Shown in pieces: positions 1-11,119 of a DNA stretch of 64,000 nucleotides; the first letter of the stretch is position 1; every line of letters starts with the position of its first letter. Source of the stretch: Caprimulgus europaeus. Lineage: Eukaryota > Chordata > Aves > Caprimulgiformes > Caprimulgidae. The notes beneath the pieces were generated by a model. That model had not been told where the DNA came from and made no database searches. It was given only the letters and a program-made list of their open reading frames with translations. A program made the translations under genes and the position numbers. The DNA lies in NCBI GenBank assembly GCA_907165065.1, contig OU015533.1, positions 25,498,578-25,562,577 of the forward strand. The letters are read 5' to 3'.

Positions 1-532
1 TTTGTTAGTTGCCCTACAAGTGATCACTCCACTATCTCTGGAATAGGCTACTCCATAGTCCAGGCTACAGTACCCAAACTCATTGATCATGCGTAGTCTG
101 TTAGCTGCTTCCAAGGGTTTGCCATCATGCAACCACTCCACCACCATGGTTGGGTCACCAATTGGTGTAAGCCTGCACTCGAAGTGTGCCGGTCCAAATT
201 GCTTGAGTCTTAAAGATGTGAGTTTCTTCTTAAAAAATGGTTTCTGTTGCTTTTCTTTGTCATAGAGATCTCCTTCCTCCCATTGCTCTTGACCATAACG
301 CAAATGTAGAGGCTCTAGCTCTGGTGCTGCAATCTCCTTGGCTTTATAAGTTCCTTTTGGAATGATTAATCTTCTTTCTGGTTCAGGTTCTGCATGTTCA
401 ACTTCAATATTTACTTTGCACCGTGTAGTATCCCGCCCAGCTTTATTGATAGCAGTAGCAGTATACCATGCAGCATCTTGCCTGGCAGTAGATTCAATTT
501 TAAGGGCAGCTGCCCCTTTGGTTCCCTCAATC
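1..532 (-). CDS. TTN: TTN exon 26 (partial): end of Ig Z7 and first I-band Ig
   Basis: Residues about 1,472-1,649, running off the left edge. The acceptor is ATATTTCAG, entering at phase 2. It encodes the second half of Ig Z7 (AAWYTATAINKAGRDTTRC), then a linker with PEPERRLIIPKGTYKAKE, then most of an Ig whose B-strand reads FGPAHFECRL and whose F-strand reads SRDSGVITC, so both disulphide-type Cys are present. This is the Z-disc to I-band transition. No stop or frameshift is visible in 532 nt. Confidence 0.97.
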
Positions 533-1069
533 CTGAAATATTAAAACAATTTTTTTTTTACTTTTTTGCACTTTTCTGTTATTAATTTTTGCCCTTCTCC
601 AAAATTAGATCAAAGCCTTCAAAGGCAAATCTCTGGAGGAATTAGACATGTTGTTTATGTTTATTCATGTTTCTGAGTACAGTGCCTAAGAATCAAAGAA
701 GTAAAGATAATAAAAACCAGTCTTGAATTCTATGGCAGTTTTGCCTGTAGAGGACTTCAAAATCAGAGACAACAGTTCCCTAAATCTCTATTGTAAAAGC
801 ATTGGCTTTGTAGAATACAAAATACACAAGTTGGAAAAAACTGAATGAGTCCTACAAGGTATTTTATAACTCTTAGCATTGCTGCAACGCAAAAACTGTT
901 AATAGTGCCTCATTAGCCATTGGACTAAATCCTTTGTGAATCCCTTCTATGGAAGCGAGGGTATTAGGCACACTGAAGGAGGCACTTTGTAGGATCACAC
1001 TGCAGGAAGCACTTTTCAGAATAGTAGTGATTAACTTCCTTACTATTTAAGCAAAATAAAAATGCTTAC

Positions 1070-1238
1070 TTTATTTTGGGGTATTTATGAGGTACAATAA
1101 TGTCACTGTTCTTCAGCCATACAATGTCAGGATTAGGGTTACCAGTAGCTTTCACTGCCATCTCCAGTCTAGAGCCCTCCTTTACGCTAACATTCTTCAG
1201 CCTTTCCACAAAGTGTGGTCTGACTAGGTCTTCCTTAG
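1070..1238 (-). CDS. TTN: TTN exon 25: first half of Ig Z7
   Basis: 169 nt, residues about 1,416-1,472. The acceptor is CTCTTTCAG and the donor GTAAGC; phase in 1, phase out 2. It encodes HFVERLKNVSVKEGSRLEM, then the C-strand Trp in DIVWLKNSD, ending at HKYPKI. Its Ig domain is completed by exon 26, a two-exon Ig split as in other Z-disc Igs. Confidence 0.97.
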
Positions 1239-1341
1239 CTGAAAGAGCAAGGGTAAGTTATAAGAAGAATAAATGACGTAACCATGATTTTTAATAAGAA
1301 ACACTCCTCAGCCGCTTAAAAATATCATGCACAATAGATAC

Positions 1342-1506
1342 CTTCCACAGCCAGTGTCATTGAGACTGAAGCTTTGCCTGCCCTATTCTGAGCAATTACA
1401 GCCCATTCTCCAGAGTCATCAGGCATAGCAGGAACAATGATCAATGACTGGGTGCCATCTTCTTTAATCACTATTTTATGGGTATAATCATTAACCACTT
1501 GTTGAC
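1342..1506 (-). CDS. TTN: TTN exon 24: second half of Ig Z6
   Basis: 165 nt, residues about 1,361-1,416, with phase 1 at both ends. The acceptor is TATATCTGCAG and the donor GTATCT. It encodes NDYTHKIVIKEDGTQSL followed by the F-strand DDSGEWAVIAQNRAG and the G-strand ASVSMTLAVE. The F-strand has no Cys (EWAVIA), so this Ig lacks the classic disulphide, as is common in titin. Confidence 0.97.
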
Positions 1507-1624
1507 CTGCAGATATAAAGAAAAAAAAAAAAAGTTGCATTCAAAACAGTGTTTCAAGAAGACATTAAATATAGATAAGATTTTTTTTTAAGATTGTTCG
1601 TTGATGAAAATCAGGCTGATGTAC

Positions 1625-1848
1625 CATTATGGAACCAGTACGTCTCTGGCATAGGTCTGCCAACAACTTTTAAGTCAAATCTTGCCGTCTGCCCCTGTGA
1701 ACATTTAAATGACGTTGGTTTCAGCACAAAAACTGGTTTATATAGTCTCTCTAGTTGTCCTTCATCAGTTTCATCTAATCTGCGGGCAGGAGAACGAGAA
1801 GGAGAACTGCGGGCAGGAGACCGGCTTGGAGAACGTGGAGAAATAGAC
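1625..1848 (-). CDS. TTN: TTN exon 23: SPxR phospho-linker and first half of Ig Z6
   Basis: 224 nt, residues about 1,286-1,361. The acceptor is TTCCTTCCAG and the donor GTACAT. It opens with a dense Ser-Pro-Arg array (RSISPRSPSRSPARSS then PSRSPARR), followed by LDETDEGQLERLYKPVFVLK and the start of Ig Z6 (CSQGQTARFDLKVVGRPMP). Titin is phosphorylated at SPxR-type sites near its N terminus (family knowledge); the array here differs in spacing from the repeated MSPAR motif I recall in mammals. Confidence 0.96.
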
Positions 1849-2570
1849 CTGGAAGGAAAAGATAAGACAGATGTGCATGACAACACTATATAGCAGTGGG
1901 TTGACATGATAGAGACTTCAATTTTTGCCTTTAGCATAATCTTTTTAAAAGATATTAATCAATTTATCTAAGTGAGAAATTGTGACAAAATTCATTTTTA
2001 TTTGTAGTCAATTTTCTTTAGTTTTTTTTTATATCAATTTGTATAGCTGAATAGTATTAGGATACACAACAGCCAGGGAAATTTTGGCGTTTTGGATACT
2101 GCACAGATATGGATGTAATCCTGTGTACATTTGTGCGTGTGTGTGTTTGTATATGGAGACAGAACACACTACATGGCAACACTGGATTTTTTCTGACATA
2201 GAAATACAGCTATTTCAAGGGTGGGAAGAGTTGCACACAGTACTAAAACTCCAAGCAGAGAAGAACCTTTTTTCCAAAACATGAGTAGTTTAAAAAATAA
2301 ATGTGGTTGCTGAGTTTGCAAATCTGATACTGTGGCTGGATATGCATGTGAACGATGGTACTCTGGGAACTGCATTGGTTATTAAGAAGGCAAATCGGAT
2401 AGAGTTGGCACATAAGTCAATATAAGCCATGAAAAACAGCATTTAGAACTTCTCTAGAGGTGTGAAAACTTCAATAACTTAAACTGTTTATCTCCTGTGT
2501 AATGAGTTTTTAGACTGTCTATCACAGCAGACTGAAGTCTCATGAGATTTATATATTATGGTGTACCTAC

Positions 2571-2815
2571 CTGTATCTTCTCATAACTTCTGGTCCTGGC
2601 ATATAACCTGGAGTTGCTGTGGGTGCAACTGGCTCAACATAGAGTTTTGCTGAGCAAATGGCATTTCCTTTCATATTACTCGCAAAGACAGTATAAATTC
2701 CTTCATCTTCAGGTAAAACAACAGGCAAACGCAGACTGGCACTGCCGTCTTGCAGGATTTCCATTTGGTAGCGCTCTCCATGCCTTATACGCTTACCATC
2801 TTTGTACCATGCAAT
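2571..2815 (-). CDS. TTN: TTN exon 22: second half of Ig Z5 and linker
   Basis: 245 nt, residues about 1,205-1,286; phase in 0, phase out 2. The acceptor is TTCCATGCAG and the donor GTAGGT. It encodes [19 protein letters not shown], the F-strand [13 protein letters not shown], and the G-strand [12 protein letters not shown], then a short linker ending EVMRRYR that leads into the SPxR array of the next exon. Confidence 0.97.
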
Positions 2816-3356
2816 CTGCATGGAAAGAAACAGTGCAATGCTATATGAGGTCTCCTAAAGACAAAGACCCAGTAATGACCCATGCATGCAACATATTACA
2901 ACTTCCTATTTTTCAGCTGATGCATTGTCACCGCTAATAACAGTTTTACTTGAAATAAGCAAGACTAAAGTAACATGCTTTCACAGTAGCCTGAAACATG
3001 AGTTTTGGAGCTAGAAACAGATATATGGTCCATTTTGATGAAGAGCAAAGTGACCTAGACCGGGCTTGCTACTGTGTTCCTCACTTGTCTGGGCTAACTC
3101 AGAGATACTCAGAATCAAGACCAGCTTACCAGTAAATCTAACCTGCCTCTGAACTGGCTAACTAACCTAACACTATTCTATTAAGGAACAAAAAGAAAAT
3201 TCAGCTTAATATCAAAACAAAAGACTGTGTTTCCTTTGAGATTTTCTGTTTTCTATGCAGAATGTAAAATACCTGACAATGAGATGATAAGGGATTTTTC
3301 AGGTAGAGCACCAGATGTTTTTTTAAATACATTCATGTCACACAGGTTTGGCATAC

Positions 3357-3587
3357 CTTTGGCAATGGATATCCAGTCGTCTTGCAATGGAAAGTAACTC
3401 CTGTCCCTTCAAAGGTTCTGTAATTCTTTAATCTTAAATCAAATCCTGCTTCTATAGCTTCAGACTCAGAAATATCAACCATCATCTCTTCTCCATCTTC
3501 TTCAAGAAGTTCATCTAAGGTGGTCTTAATAATTCGAAGTTCAATTTCCTTGATAAGTCTTTCTTCAAAAGAAGAAATATGGAATTC
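3357..3587 (-). CDS. TTN: TTN exon 21: charged linker and first half of Ig Z5
   Basis: 231 nt, 77 codons, residues about 1,128-1,204, phase 0 both ends. The acceptor is TCTGTATAG and the donor GTATGC. A helical, charged linker (FEERLIKEIELRIIKTTLDE, then ELLEEDGEE) is followed by YRTFEGTGVTFHCKTTGYP, the A-B strands of Ig Z5. Confidence 0.97.
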
Positions 3588-3707
3588 CTATACAGAAAAG
3601 CAAGACCATTAGTTCTGTGTGTCAGATAATGACCTTGTAAAGAAGTGATTTGTACTAGTAAAATGTTAGTATACAAAATGAGTATGGAATGGTAGACATA
3701 GACATAC

Positions 3708-3913
3708 CTCATCTTCTACAAAAGTTCTGACCATCACTGTATCTTTTGCCATTTTCTTTCTAATTAGGGCTTGTTCTTTTTCATATTCCTTTTCAAAGTC
3801 ACCGTATGAAACAGCTGGGGCTACCTCAGCCACTTTAGGTTCCTGTACATATGCAGTCACCTCAGTCTGGTACATCATTTCTTGTTGTGATTTTATGTAG
3901 GCTTCATAATCAG
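3708..3913 (-). CDS. TTN: TTN exon 20: Z4-Z5 linker
   Basis: 206 nt, residues about 1,059-1,127; phase in 1, phase out 0. The acceptor is CTTATTCTTAG and the donor GTATGT. It encodes the interdomain linker between Ig Z4 and Z5: YIKSQQEMMYQTEVTAYVQ, then EKEYEKEQALIRKKMAKD. No Ig fold is encoded; the composition suggests a helix. Confidence 0.97.
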
Positions 3914-4532
3914 CTAAGAATAAGAACATATTAATTTTGATAAGTTTTTGTGGTTTTCACTGGATTGAATAAAGAAAAAAAAGTACAAATTATTATACTG
4001 TTTTTGATGATTCAAGCAGAGTTTCTGTGTGTTGAGCCAATAAAATACAAACAGCTATAAAATGCAGACTGACACCCTCAGATGAGCTTTACAAACAGGT
4101 AAAAATTTTACTGTGCTATTTAGGTGTTCTAGTTTTCAAAGTGGAATCACCTGTAGAAACTATTTTACAATTTATCCACCGTGGCTCTGTCTCCTGCAAA
4201 CTTTCATGCATTTTTACAAGGACAATTGAAAAAAAAAAAAAATCAAGTTAGCTTCTTTCCCTGTAATAGAACAATCTGTTACTTGATTAACCTCCTTTCC
4301 CCATATCACTCTCTGAATGTCTTATGTAATGTACACTGTTATGGACATCAAAAGAAGCAAGAAATTCTAAGCAAAGGATATAAGTCCTTCAAGAGCCTGT
4401 TGTCAACAAAGCCACCCTTTATGTTCCTTGAATTGACCAAACTAACCTGCAAAGAATTTGCAGCATGATTTTTTTTTTCTCTATTTAAAAGTTAATTTTA
4501 AGAAAAAAATTTCCCATTTATCTACAATGTAC

Positions 4533-4675
4533 CTTCTTCTAATAAGGAGACCGTTGCAGAAGCTTCTCCATATTTATTACGAACAACAATAGTGTATTCT
4601 CCGGCATCATCGGCAAAAGTCATGGAAATTTCAAGTTTGCATTCCCCGGTTTCTCTTTTGTAACTCACTTTGTAT
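4533..4675 (-). CDS. TTN: TTN exon 19: second half of Ig Z4
   Basis: 143 nt, residues about 1,011-1,059; phase in 2, phase out 1. The acceptor is TTTTCTGTAG and the donor GTACAT. It encodes YKVSYKRETGECKLEISMTF, the F-strand DDAGEYTIVVRNKYG and SATVSLLEE. The F-strand has no Cys. Confidence 0.97.
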
Positions 4676-5390
4676 CTACAGAAAACATAAAAGTACAAGC
4701 TCTTGGTAATTCTGTTTAACAGACCTTTTATTGAATTTGCTTTTAGTTACACAATCAGAATTACTCCTAACTTGTACAAGAGAAAAAAAAGATAAACTTT
4801 TGCAGGCAATTCTTGCTCAGTGAATCTGCAGGACAGTACAGGAAAAACAACCACGCTGAAACTAGAGTATAGGTCTACTTTTTTTGTTGTCACTAAAATA
4901 AATGGGATGCAAACAGTAGTACTGAAATATCAGATATCTAGTTATCAGACACAGTAAAATGGTATATGCTGTGTGAACATAGTTTGTCTTAACATGGGTC
5001 ATTATAATACGATATATTTCAAGAATGCTACAAATATATTTTTTCCATTGGTTGCTTTCTATAGACAACAGTTGCATAAACAGAATGCAAACATTAAATA
5101 GACAGAATAAAATAAATGCAAAACTTGATCCTGATTTGTTTTTAAGGATATGTAGCATTTCTCATTTTATATGGTCTTTTGAATATTTGTATTTCAAAAC
5201 TTTGCAGCCTTCTAAAGTCTCACATTAAGACATGATCCTATGATTTTTTCAATTTCAAAAACAAAATTTCACAGAAACCAGTGATGTTATCTGGCTCAGC
5301 CTCAGGAAGGGAATCAAAATTATTGTACTGTCAATTAAATATTCTTTAAAATTATGTTTAAATATTTTTTGTGCATTGTATTCAATGTAC

Positions 5391-5603
5391 CTGTAGCCAG
5401 TCGTTAGAGGAACTCCACCTTTTTTCCAGTAGACATGTGGCTTTGGGTTGCCCCCTACTTGGCATTCAAAAGTAATGCTCCCACCTTCAATTAATTTATG
5501 TACTATGGGTTTTCTTATGAAGAAAGGAGGTATGGGTTCTCCCGATACTTCCTCTGCTGCAGCAGAGACATCTTCCATTACAATGTCCTTTGTCTCCACA
5601 TAG
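5391..5603 (-). CDS. TTN: TTN exon 18: linker and first half of Ig Z4
   Basis: 213 nt, residues about 940-1,011, phase 2 both ends. The acceptor is CTTATTTCAG and the donor GTACAT. An acidic linker (YVETKDIVMEDVSAAAEE) precedes Ig Z4 (PFFIRKPIVHKLIEGGS, B-strand ITFECQVGGNPKP, C-strand HVYWKKGGVP). Confidence 0.97.
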
Positions 5604-5716
5604 CTGAAATAAGATTCCAGTGCAGACAAGTGAGCCAATATCTGAAGCTTTCATAAACAGAGTGCAAGAAACTAACGACCACAGTAGGAGCGGTCTGTTT
5701 AGGAATGTAACTTTAC

Positions 5717-5777
5717 CGTTTCTCTTCTGTAACAGCCTTCTCTGAAATGGTTTCTCGCGTCTCAATTTCTTCTGAGA
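5717..5777 (-). CDS. TTN: TTN exon 17: short linker exon
   Basis: 61 nt, residues about 920-940. The acceptor is TTGCCTTGCAG and the donor GTAAAG. It encodes VSEEIETRETISEKAVTEEK between Ig Z3 and Z4. Phases (in 1, out 2) are required to keep the neighbours in frame, which supports this small exon. Confidence 0.94.
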
Positions 5778-6090
5778 CTGCAAGGCAAATATGATATAGT
5801 GGACTTTAAAATACTTTAATAATACTTAAGCAGTGAATTGACAGAGAGAGAAGGTTAAGAAGTTAGTTGGCTCAGAGGGCCAGGCACTTCCACTGAGGAA
5901 GCAGGTAAGAGTCTCCATTGGCCCATAATTGGCCTTTTCATCATATTCTTACAGCCTTGTTACCTAACAGCCCTGGAATACAGTTCAAGGCATATGTTGT
6001 ATTTGGGAGGTGACAAAATGTCCAAGTTACATTACAAGCAACATGCAGTTAACAAAATTATAATTTACCCACAGTCATAAGTACACTTAC

Positions 6091-6349
6091 CCTTCACATG
6101 TAAGTGGCAAGATGTGCTGACACTTCCAGCCTTATTGGTAGCAGTACAGGTAAATCTTCCACTGTCTTCTGCAAAGGCTTCACGAATCACAAGACGAGCA
6201 AGTCCTGCTTTAAAAGTGATCTGGAAGTCCATTGAGCTCTCAATCTTGTAGTCTTCCCTGTACCATGTCACAGTAGGTTGAGGATGACCAGAGATATGGC
6301 ACTCCAGAGTGACAGACTCCCCTTCAGTCACAGTCTTATTTTTGAGGCC
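6091..6349 (-). CDS. TTN: TTN exon 16: Ig Z3
   Basis: 259 nt, residues about 834-920; phase in 0, phase out 1. The acceptor is GTCATAAAG and the donor GTAAGT. It encodes one whole Ig I-set domain: KTVTEGESVTLECHISGHP, the C-strand VTWYREDY, the E-strand ARLVIREAF, and the F-strand DSGRFTCTATNKAG. Both disulphide-type Cys are present, unlike Z2. Confidence 0.97.
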
Positions 6350-6848
6350 CTTTATGACAAAAAATAAGTATCACAGTCAGTATATATTTTCATTACTAAA
6401 CAGGAATTTAAATAACTAAAACCTATTTGAACGGAAAATTTAATGTCTACTACAAAACAATGTTCCGTTCAGCAGTGTATCCAGGAAAAAAAAGAGGTAT
6501 TTTCCACAGGGAAGTATTTGAAACTGGATTTGGCATCTCTGAACATTACTGTTTTAACAAGAAAATTAAAAGGTAGGTTGATGTTTATGCAGTTTACGGT
6601 AAGAAACCATTTCACTGCAGCAAAGGTGAACTATGTGACATAATTGTGAAGAATCACCCCCATAACTGACAATCTGAATAGTTTGTATCAGAGAGAAATT
6701 GTATGTCTGAGTAAGTCTAATATAGGATTAAAAATATTAAGTTAAAAAAAAAAATAAATGAATTATCTGGTTTTCAAAGATCAAAATGAGAACACAAAAT
6801 GGGTGAAAACATAGTGTAACTCCCCTAGCCTACATATGAATTACTTAC

Positions 6849-6914
6849 TGAGACTAAGGTAGGTGGAGTAGCAGGGATTTCCACGGGCGCAGGAACTCTG
6901 GCAGTTTCTGTCAC
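6849..6914 (-). CDS. TTN: TTN exon 15: short linker before Ig Z3
   Basis: 66 nt, 22 codons, residues about 812-833, phase 0 both ends. The acceptor is AACAACCTAG and the donor GTAAGT. It encodes VTETARVPAPVEIPATPP followed by TLVS, the Pro-rich lead into Ig Z3. It is too short to stand alone, but the junction phases and match to titin are clear. Confidence 0.95.
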
Positions 6915-7185
6915 CTAGGTTGTTTAAAGCACAGTTAATAAACACCTAACAAAGCCAAAGCCAAACAGAATTTAGGTAAGAAATGAAATTAGGTGAAGAG
7001 AACTCATTGTTTGTCATAGGTAAATATTAAATCTTTAGAAGGATTTGTGTAAAACAACAAAGATAAAAATCAACAGTGTGCTGTAAAAGTGGAAAACTGT
7101 GAAATGAGGAAACAGCAAATAAATGAGGCTATGCTACCTTTTTAAGGTGAAAGTCAAAGTGATGGAAATTTGCTTAATAATATAC

Positions 7186-7467
7186 CTTGGCTTCACCTTC
7201 TTTTCGCAACACCAAGTGTTCTTCCCGCACTGCTTCACTTCTAATGCTTACATCTGTCTCTTTTTTAGTCTCAACGTCATAGCGACTTTTATAGGTCTCA
7301 GCAGCCTCTCCAAAGGGAAACTGTGGAGGGGCAACTGGCTCTGCTTTTATCCTGACTTCATGTGGCTTTAGCTGAGGTGGTTTCACAGGCTTAGTGATCT
7401 TTTGCACAGCAGAAGTAGCTGATAACTCTTTTTCCAGAGTGGCCATGGCAGATCCAGCTATTGAAAC
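7186..7467 (-). CDS. TTN: TTN exon 14: second part of Z-disc insertion
   Basis: 282 nt, 94 codons, residues about 718-811, phase 0 both ends. The acceptor is TTCCCTAG and the donor GTATAT. It encodes the non-Ig Z-disc insertion: MATLEKELSATSAVQKITK, then PPQFPFGEAAETYKSRYDVE and VREEHLVLRKEGEAK. No known fold is recognisable. Confidence 0.97.
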
Positions 7468-8569
7468 CTAGGGAACAGAAGAGAAAGAGTTAGAGCTTTG
7501 TTGTTCTCTTGTTTATTAAGGAGTCAGTATATTTCTTGAGCAGATTGCATATGCATCAGTTGCTTCCTTAGTTACTTATCTGTTGACAGTGCAAAAGCTA
7601 TATATACAAAAATTACTTACGTTTTAGATTGCAGTAGTAAAATACCAGAGATACAATATCCCTGTATTACTTTTGATGTGTCTACCATTCAAATATTTTC
7701 CCCTTTTTTACTCTAGGATTTTATCTTTAAATGGTCAAGAAGCTCTTAAGTGCCACATGAGAAATGTCCTTTAAATTTATTCACTTGAGGCCTCAGCTTA
7801 CCATTTAAGCAGTCTAATACTGCAATAAACAGTACTACTAATGACATAATTGTCAGTGATTAAAATAACTGAAGATATTTCAAAATGTTATTGTAGGCAT
7901 AATAACTTTAGTAAACTTACATAAATCTTTAAAGAGAAAAATATTTTAGGGAATTTTTATAGTGTTTATGTCTGAAGGAAAAGAACAGTTCATTTTCTAA
8001 GTGAAAGGAGAAAGTGTGCTTGAATGATAGAATTCATTAAATGGAAACTTTTAATATTAATGTGAAGGACTTGAACAGAAGAATGGAAAAAATAACACTA
8101 AAATTGAATGGCGAAATATTATGCAGTCTGTTTTTTTTCTGTTTCAAAAGTTAGTTTATTATGTAGTAATCTGCAATGAAGAAAGAAGCATTGTTTCCAT
8201 TGTGCTAGTGAACTGATGCAGATAATAAGACTGAAGAGGGATATCTGTGCTCTTTTAAATAGCATAAGTTGTATGACAAATGGTCATGATTTTACTGTAT
8301 GACATTAAGTATTGAAGCTGCATCCTTAAAGAGATTAAAAGCTTGTTTAAATAACTAATAACTACAAATCATATTTTAGTAGTTCATGTGTATGTTTACA
8401 GCACTGCTCTTTATTAGTCAAACAAGCCAACAAAAACAACTGCAGAGAGCAAAGAATTCTTCTTGGGAAAGCACCACACTGGAGTGGGAAGAAAAGCCCA
8501 ATGGAATGAGTGACCCACTGATTATCAGAAATGAGCATACTGTTCTTCTTGGATACAGTTTTCACTTAC
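7468..8569. other. TTN intron 13
   Basis: 1.1 kb, AT-rich, nothing recognisable. Confidence 0.7.
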
Positions 8570-8689
8570 CTCATATGCATGATCTGGTTTAGGAACAGCA
8601 ATTTTGGAGACTGTGAAGTGAGGACTTGCTGTGCGAGGTCGTGGGTGTTCAACATGAATTGTTTTCTCAGTTTCTGTTGTTCTTTTCAT
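8570..8689 (-). CDS. TTN: TTN exon 13: first part of Z-disc insertion
   Basis: 120 nt, 40 codons, residues about 678-717, phase 0 both ends. The acceptor is CTTTGTGTAG and the donor GTAAGT. It encodes MKRTTETEKTIHVEHPRPR then TASPHFTVSKIAVPKPDH. The RPRTASPHF segment has a basic residue two positions before a Ser-Pro and is a plausible phosphosite (inference). Confidence 0.96.
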
Positions 8690-8780
8690 CTACACAAAGC
8701 AATGAAAAAAGTTGTTGAGAATGGGATCCTGTTCTCCAAACTGAGACAGATAAAAGAATGCAATGTAAACTGAGTCTAAC

Positions 8781-9056
8781 CTCTGCTGATATATGAACTT
8801 CCTTCTTTTCAGCAGCTGAGATGTGTTTCTCAGGAGGAATATAGACAGTTTTAACTTCTTTAGTGACAACATGACGCTCTGCTGGGGTTTCAGCAACATG
8901 TTCTGTTACAGCACGTTCTTTATACCCATATTCCAAAGTTTTCTGCTTTGCATAAGCTTCATCTGCTTGTTCTGGTTCCCAGGGTGATCGAACACGTGCC
9001 TGATCAACTGCTGCAACAACTGTAGCTACAGCTTCAGCCTTTTTTCCAGCTTCAGT
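8781..9056 (-). CDS. TTN: TTN exon 12: last Z-repeat (Zr7-like) and linker
   Basis: 276 nt, 92 codons, residues about 586-677, phase 0 both ends. The acceptor is TTCTCTGTAG and the donor GTTAGA. It opens with GKKAEAVATVVAAVDQARVR, the helix known in mammals to bind the alpha-actinin C-terminal EF-hands most strongly (Zr7, family knowledge). The rest (AYAKQKTLEYGYKERAVTEH, then a His/Glu-rich tail) leads into the Z-disc insertion. Confidence 0.97.
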
Positions 9057-10981
9057 CTACAGAGAACATTGGCAGAATTCATACAAATATTCATAATTAT
9101 GTTAAAGGCTTGCATATCTGGCAAATATTTATAATGCTCAGTAAAGTATATTCCAGACAAAGAGAGAGTGTATAGATATGCAAAATAATAATGTAAACAT
9201 CAAATGTGTTCATCCATAAATACACTTTAGAGTCAGTAGATTAAAATATAGAGAACATATCTATGCTTGTGTGCTTTACACATATCAATATTTGTACGCA
9301 AGCCCATTTTTAATACTTTCTAGTCACATTTATGGATATGTTTAAGAGTACAGTGGGCATGTAAATGTGCACATAATTTTTAAAGTCAGTGTGCTCATCA
9401 GCTCCATATAGCTGTTAGATGCTACTAAAAATGGGGAGAATGTGTCTAGAAAATGATGTGAATGTATTAACTAAACCATATACCCATAATATTTTTGTCA
9501 CAGGCAAACACATTAATTCAGTGCTAATCTATTTTAAATTATTTTACAAAAGAAGGAAAATTGAGCTTTCTGAGAAATTGGAAATGAAGGCATTTGTATC
9601 ATCAGGACTTTTATTTGTTTCTAATAACTGACAAATACTGGCAACTTCTGTGTTATCAGGGTCCAAATTTCTGCCCAGTCAGTCAACCGTAGGTGATAGG
9701 AGGATTATGACTAGCATCTATTATTAGTGTCATAACTGATCGGAATGTAGCAACAGAGCATATGGAACATATGTCTTGTAGATGGGAAAAAACCTAATAG
9801 ATAATTAAATGCTGATTTTAAAATCATTATCAGCTTAAACTAAAGTAACTTAAGCAAGGCCAAAATGTGATTGTTTACAGAGGTTTTGTTTTATTATTAA
9901 CGTAATGTTTAGGTAACAGGGACTTCTTATTTAGTATCATTGCCAATTTCAAAACAATTGCTTATACAAACTTGAATTTCATCCTGAATTTACATCATCT
10001 AACAAGTAACTGTAATTGCTTAGCAGTCTGACTCCTCTGAGTGAGTTTTATATGCTATGCTATGTTAATTATATCTTATAAAAGTATTTTATGAATGTAC
10101 CATACTGTTTCTAGCAAAGTAGATAGAGTTAAAATAACATCTGTTGGCAACTATGCTATTCTTTCACATATGGGAGTTCCTGGCTATATTATAATAGAAA
10201 AACTTTTCTAATGTGGAAGTCTTACTGGAACAAAGCAATGTCAACAAGTGTCTGGTTATCAGAAGTAATAAACTGGACAGACTTCAATGGCTGTTAAAAT
10301 TCTTACTGTACAAAGAACAATACAATTGAAACCTTAATAAGGAGAGGTTGCTTCATTTGACAACCATAAAATTGCAAGGAATCACCTTGTAGAAAAAAAG
10401 ATTGCAAAATCAGAAATTTGAACAAGCAAATATTACTTGAAAGTCATTGGTAGGGAGTAGGCTTTCACAGAGAAATCCAACTGTAGTCTTAAAAGCTTCA
10501 TTTCCAAATAAGATGAGTCACAAGCTTCAGAAAGGCACTTTAACAATGGGAAAACATTTTGGAATGGGTACAGGGAAGGAAAATTAAGGGGTTAGATCCT
10601 TGTACACTGCACACAGGTCTGTATTATACATATACTGGTAAGTATTGTTAAACCCTGACACCTACTTAAATAAAAGTAATTTTTAAAAAAAAGTTAAAAT
10701 GCATTTCAGGAGTGAATCAGTTCATTCCAAAGGTCAGCCAGAAAAGAATTATGGCCTCCTATTAATAAAAATATTTAAGACAGAAAGACAGAGGTAGAAT
10801 AATACAGTATAATTAACTGTAGTTCTAAAAGCTTGCAAGTGTAATAAATCTTAGAAAAAATGAGCTGGAAATGTGTTATTAGTATTTTTGAGGGACACAA
10901 GGTTTGAGAGGAAGAAGAGAGGATAAAGTAAATAAGAAGAGAGGATAAAAAAATAAATATGGTTGTAATAGTACTATTCAC
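9057..10981. other. TTN intron 11, possible site of lost Z-repeat exons
   Basis: 1.9 kb between the fourth and last Z-repeat exons. I looked for further Z-repeat exons (an R-K-E start and an E-K|GT end) and found none. A short direct repeat (GAAGAGAGGATAAA) lies near 10,914-10,948. Confidence 0.6.
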
Positions 10982-11119
10982 CTTTTCATGAGTTATGCTC
11001 ATTTGTTCTTGTTTGGTAGCAATTCCTTCTTTGCTTTTCGATATTATGACTCGTGGTTTAGGTTTATCAGTGGTAATTACTACCTTAGGTACAGAAGGTT
11101 TCATATCTTCCTTTCTTAT
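10982..11119 (-). CDS. TTN: TTN exon 11: Z-repeat with proline-rich core
   Basis: 138 nt, 46 codons, residues about 540-585, phase 0 both ends. The acceptor is TAAAAACTAG and the donor GTGAAT. It encodes IRKEDMKPSVPKVVITTDKP, KPRVIISKSKEGIATKQEQ and MSITHEK. It is full length for a Z-repeat, but the core that is normally helical contains Pro at four places (KPSVPK, DKPKP), so alpha-actinin binding may be weak (inference). Confidence 0.95.

Larger units (their letters stand above)
533..7185. other. TTN introns 14-25 region (non-exon parts)
   Basis: The introns between exons 15 and 26 are 103-722 bp long (for example 533-1,069, 1,849-2,570, 2,816-3,356, 3,914-4,532, 4,676-5,390, 5,778-6,090, 6,350-6,848). 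They are AT-rich; I see no repeat family, RNA gene or extra exon in them. Confidence 0.7.

Noticed and set aside
1594-1893. 99-residue plus-strand frame
   Set aside because: It is the antisense shadow of TTN exon 23 and its SPxR array.
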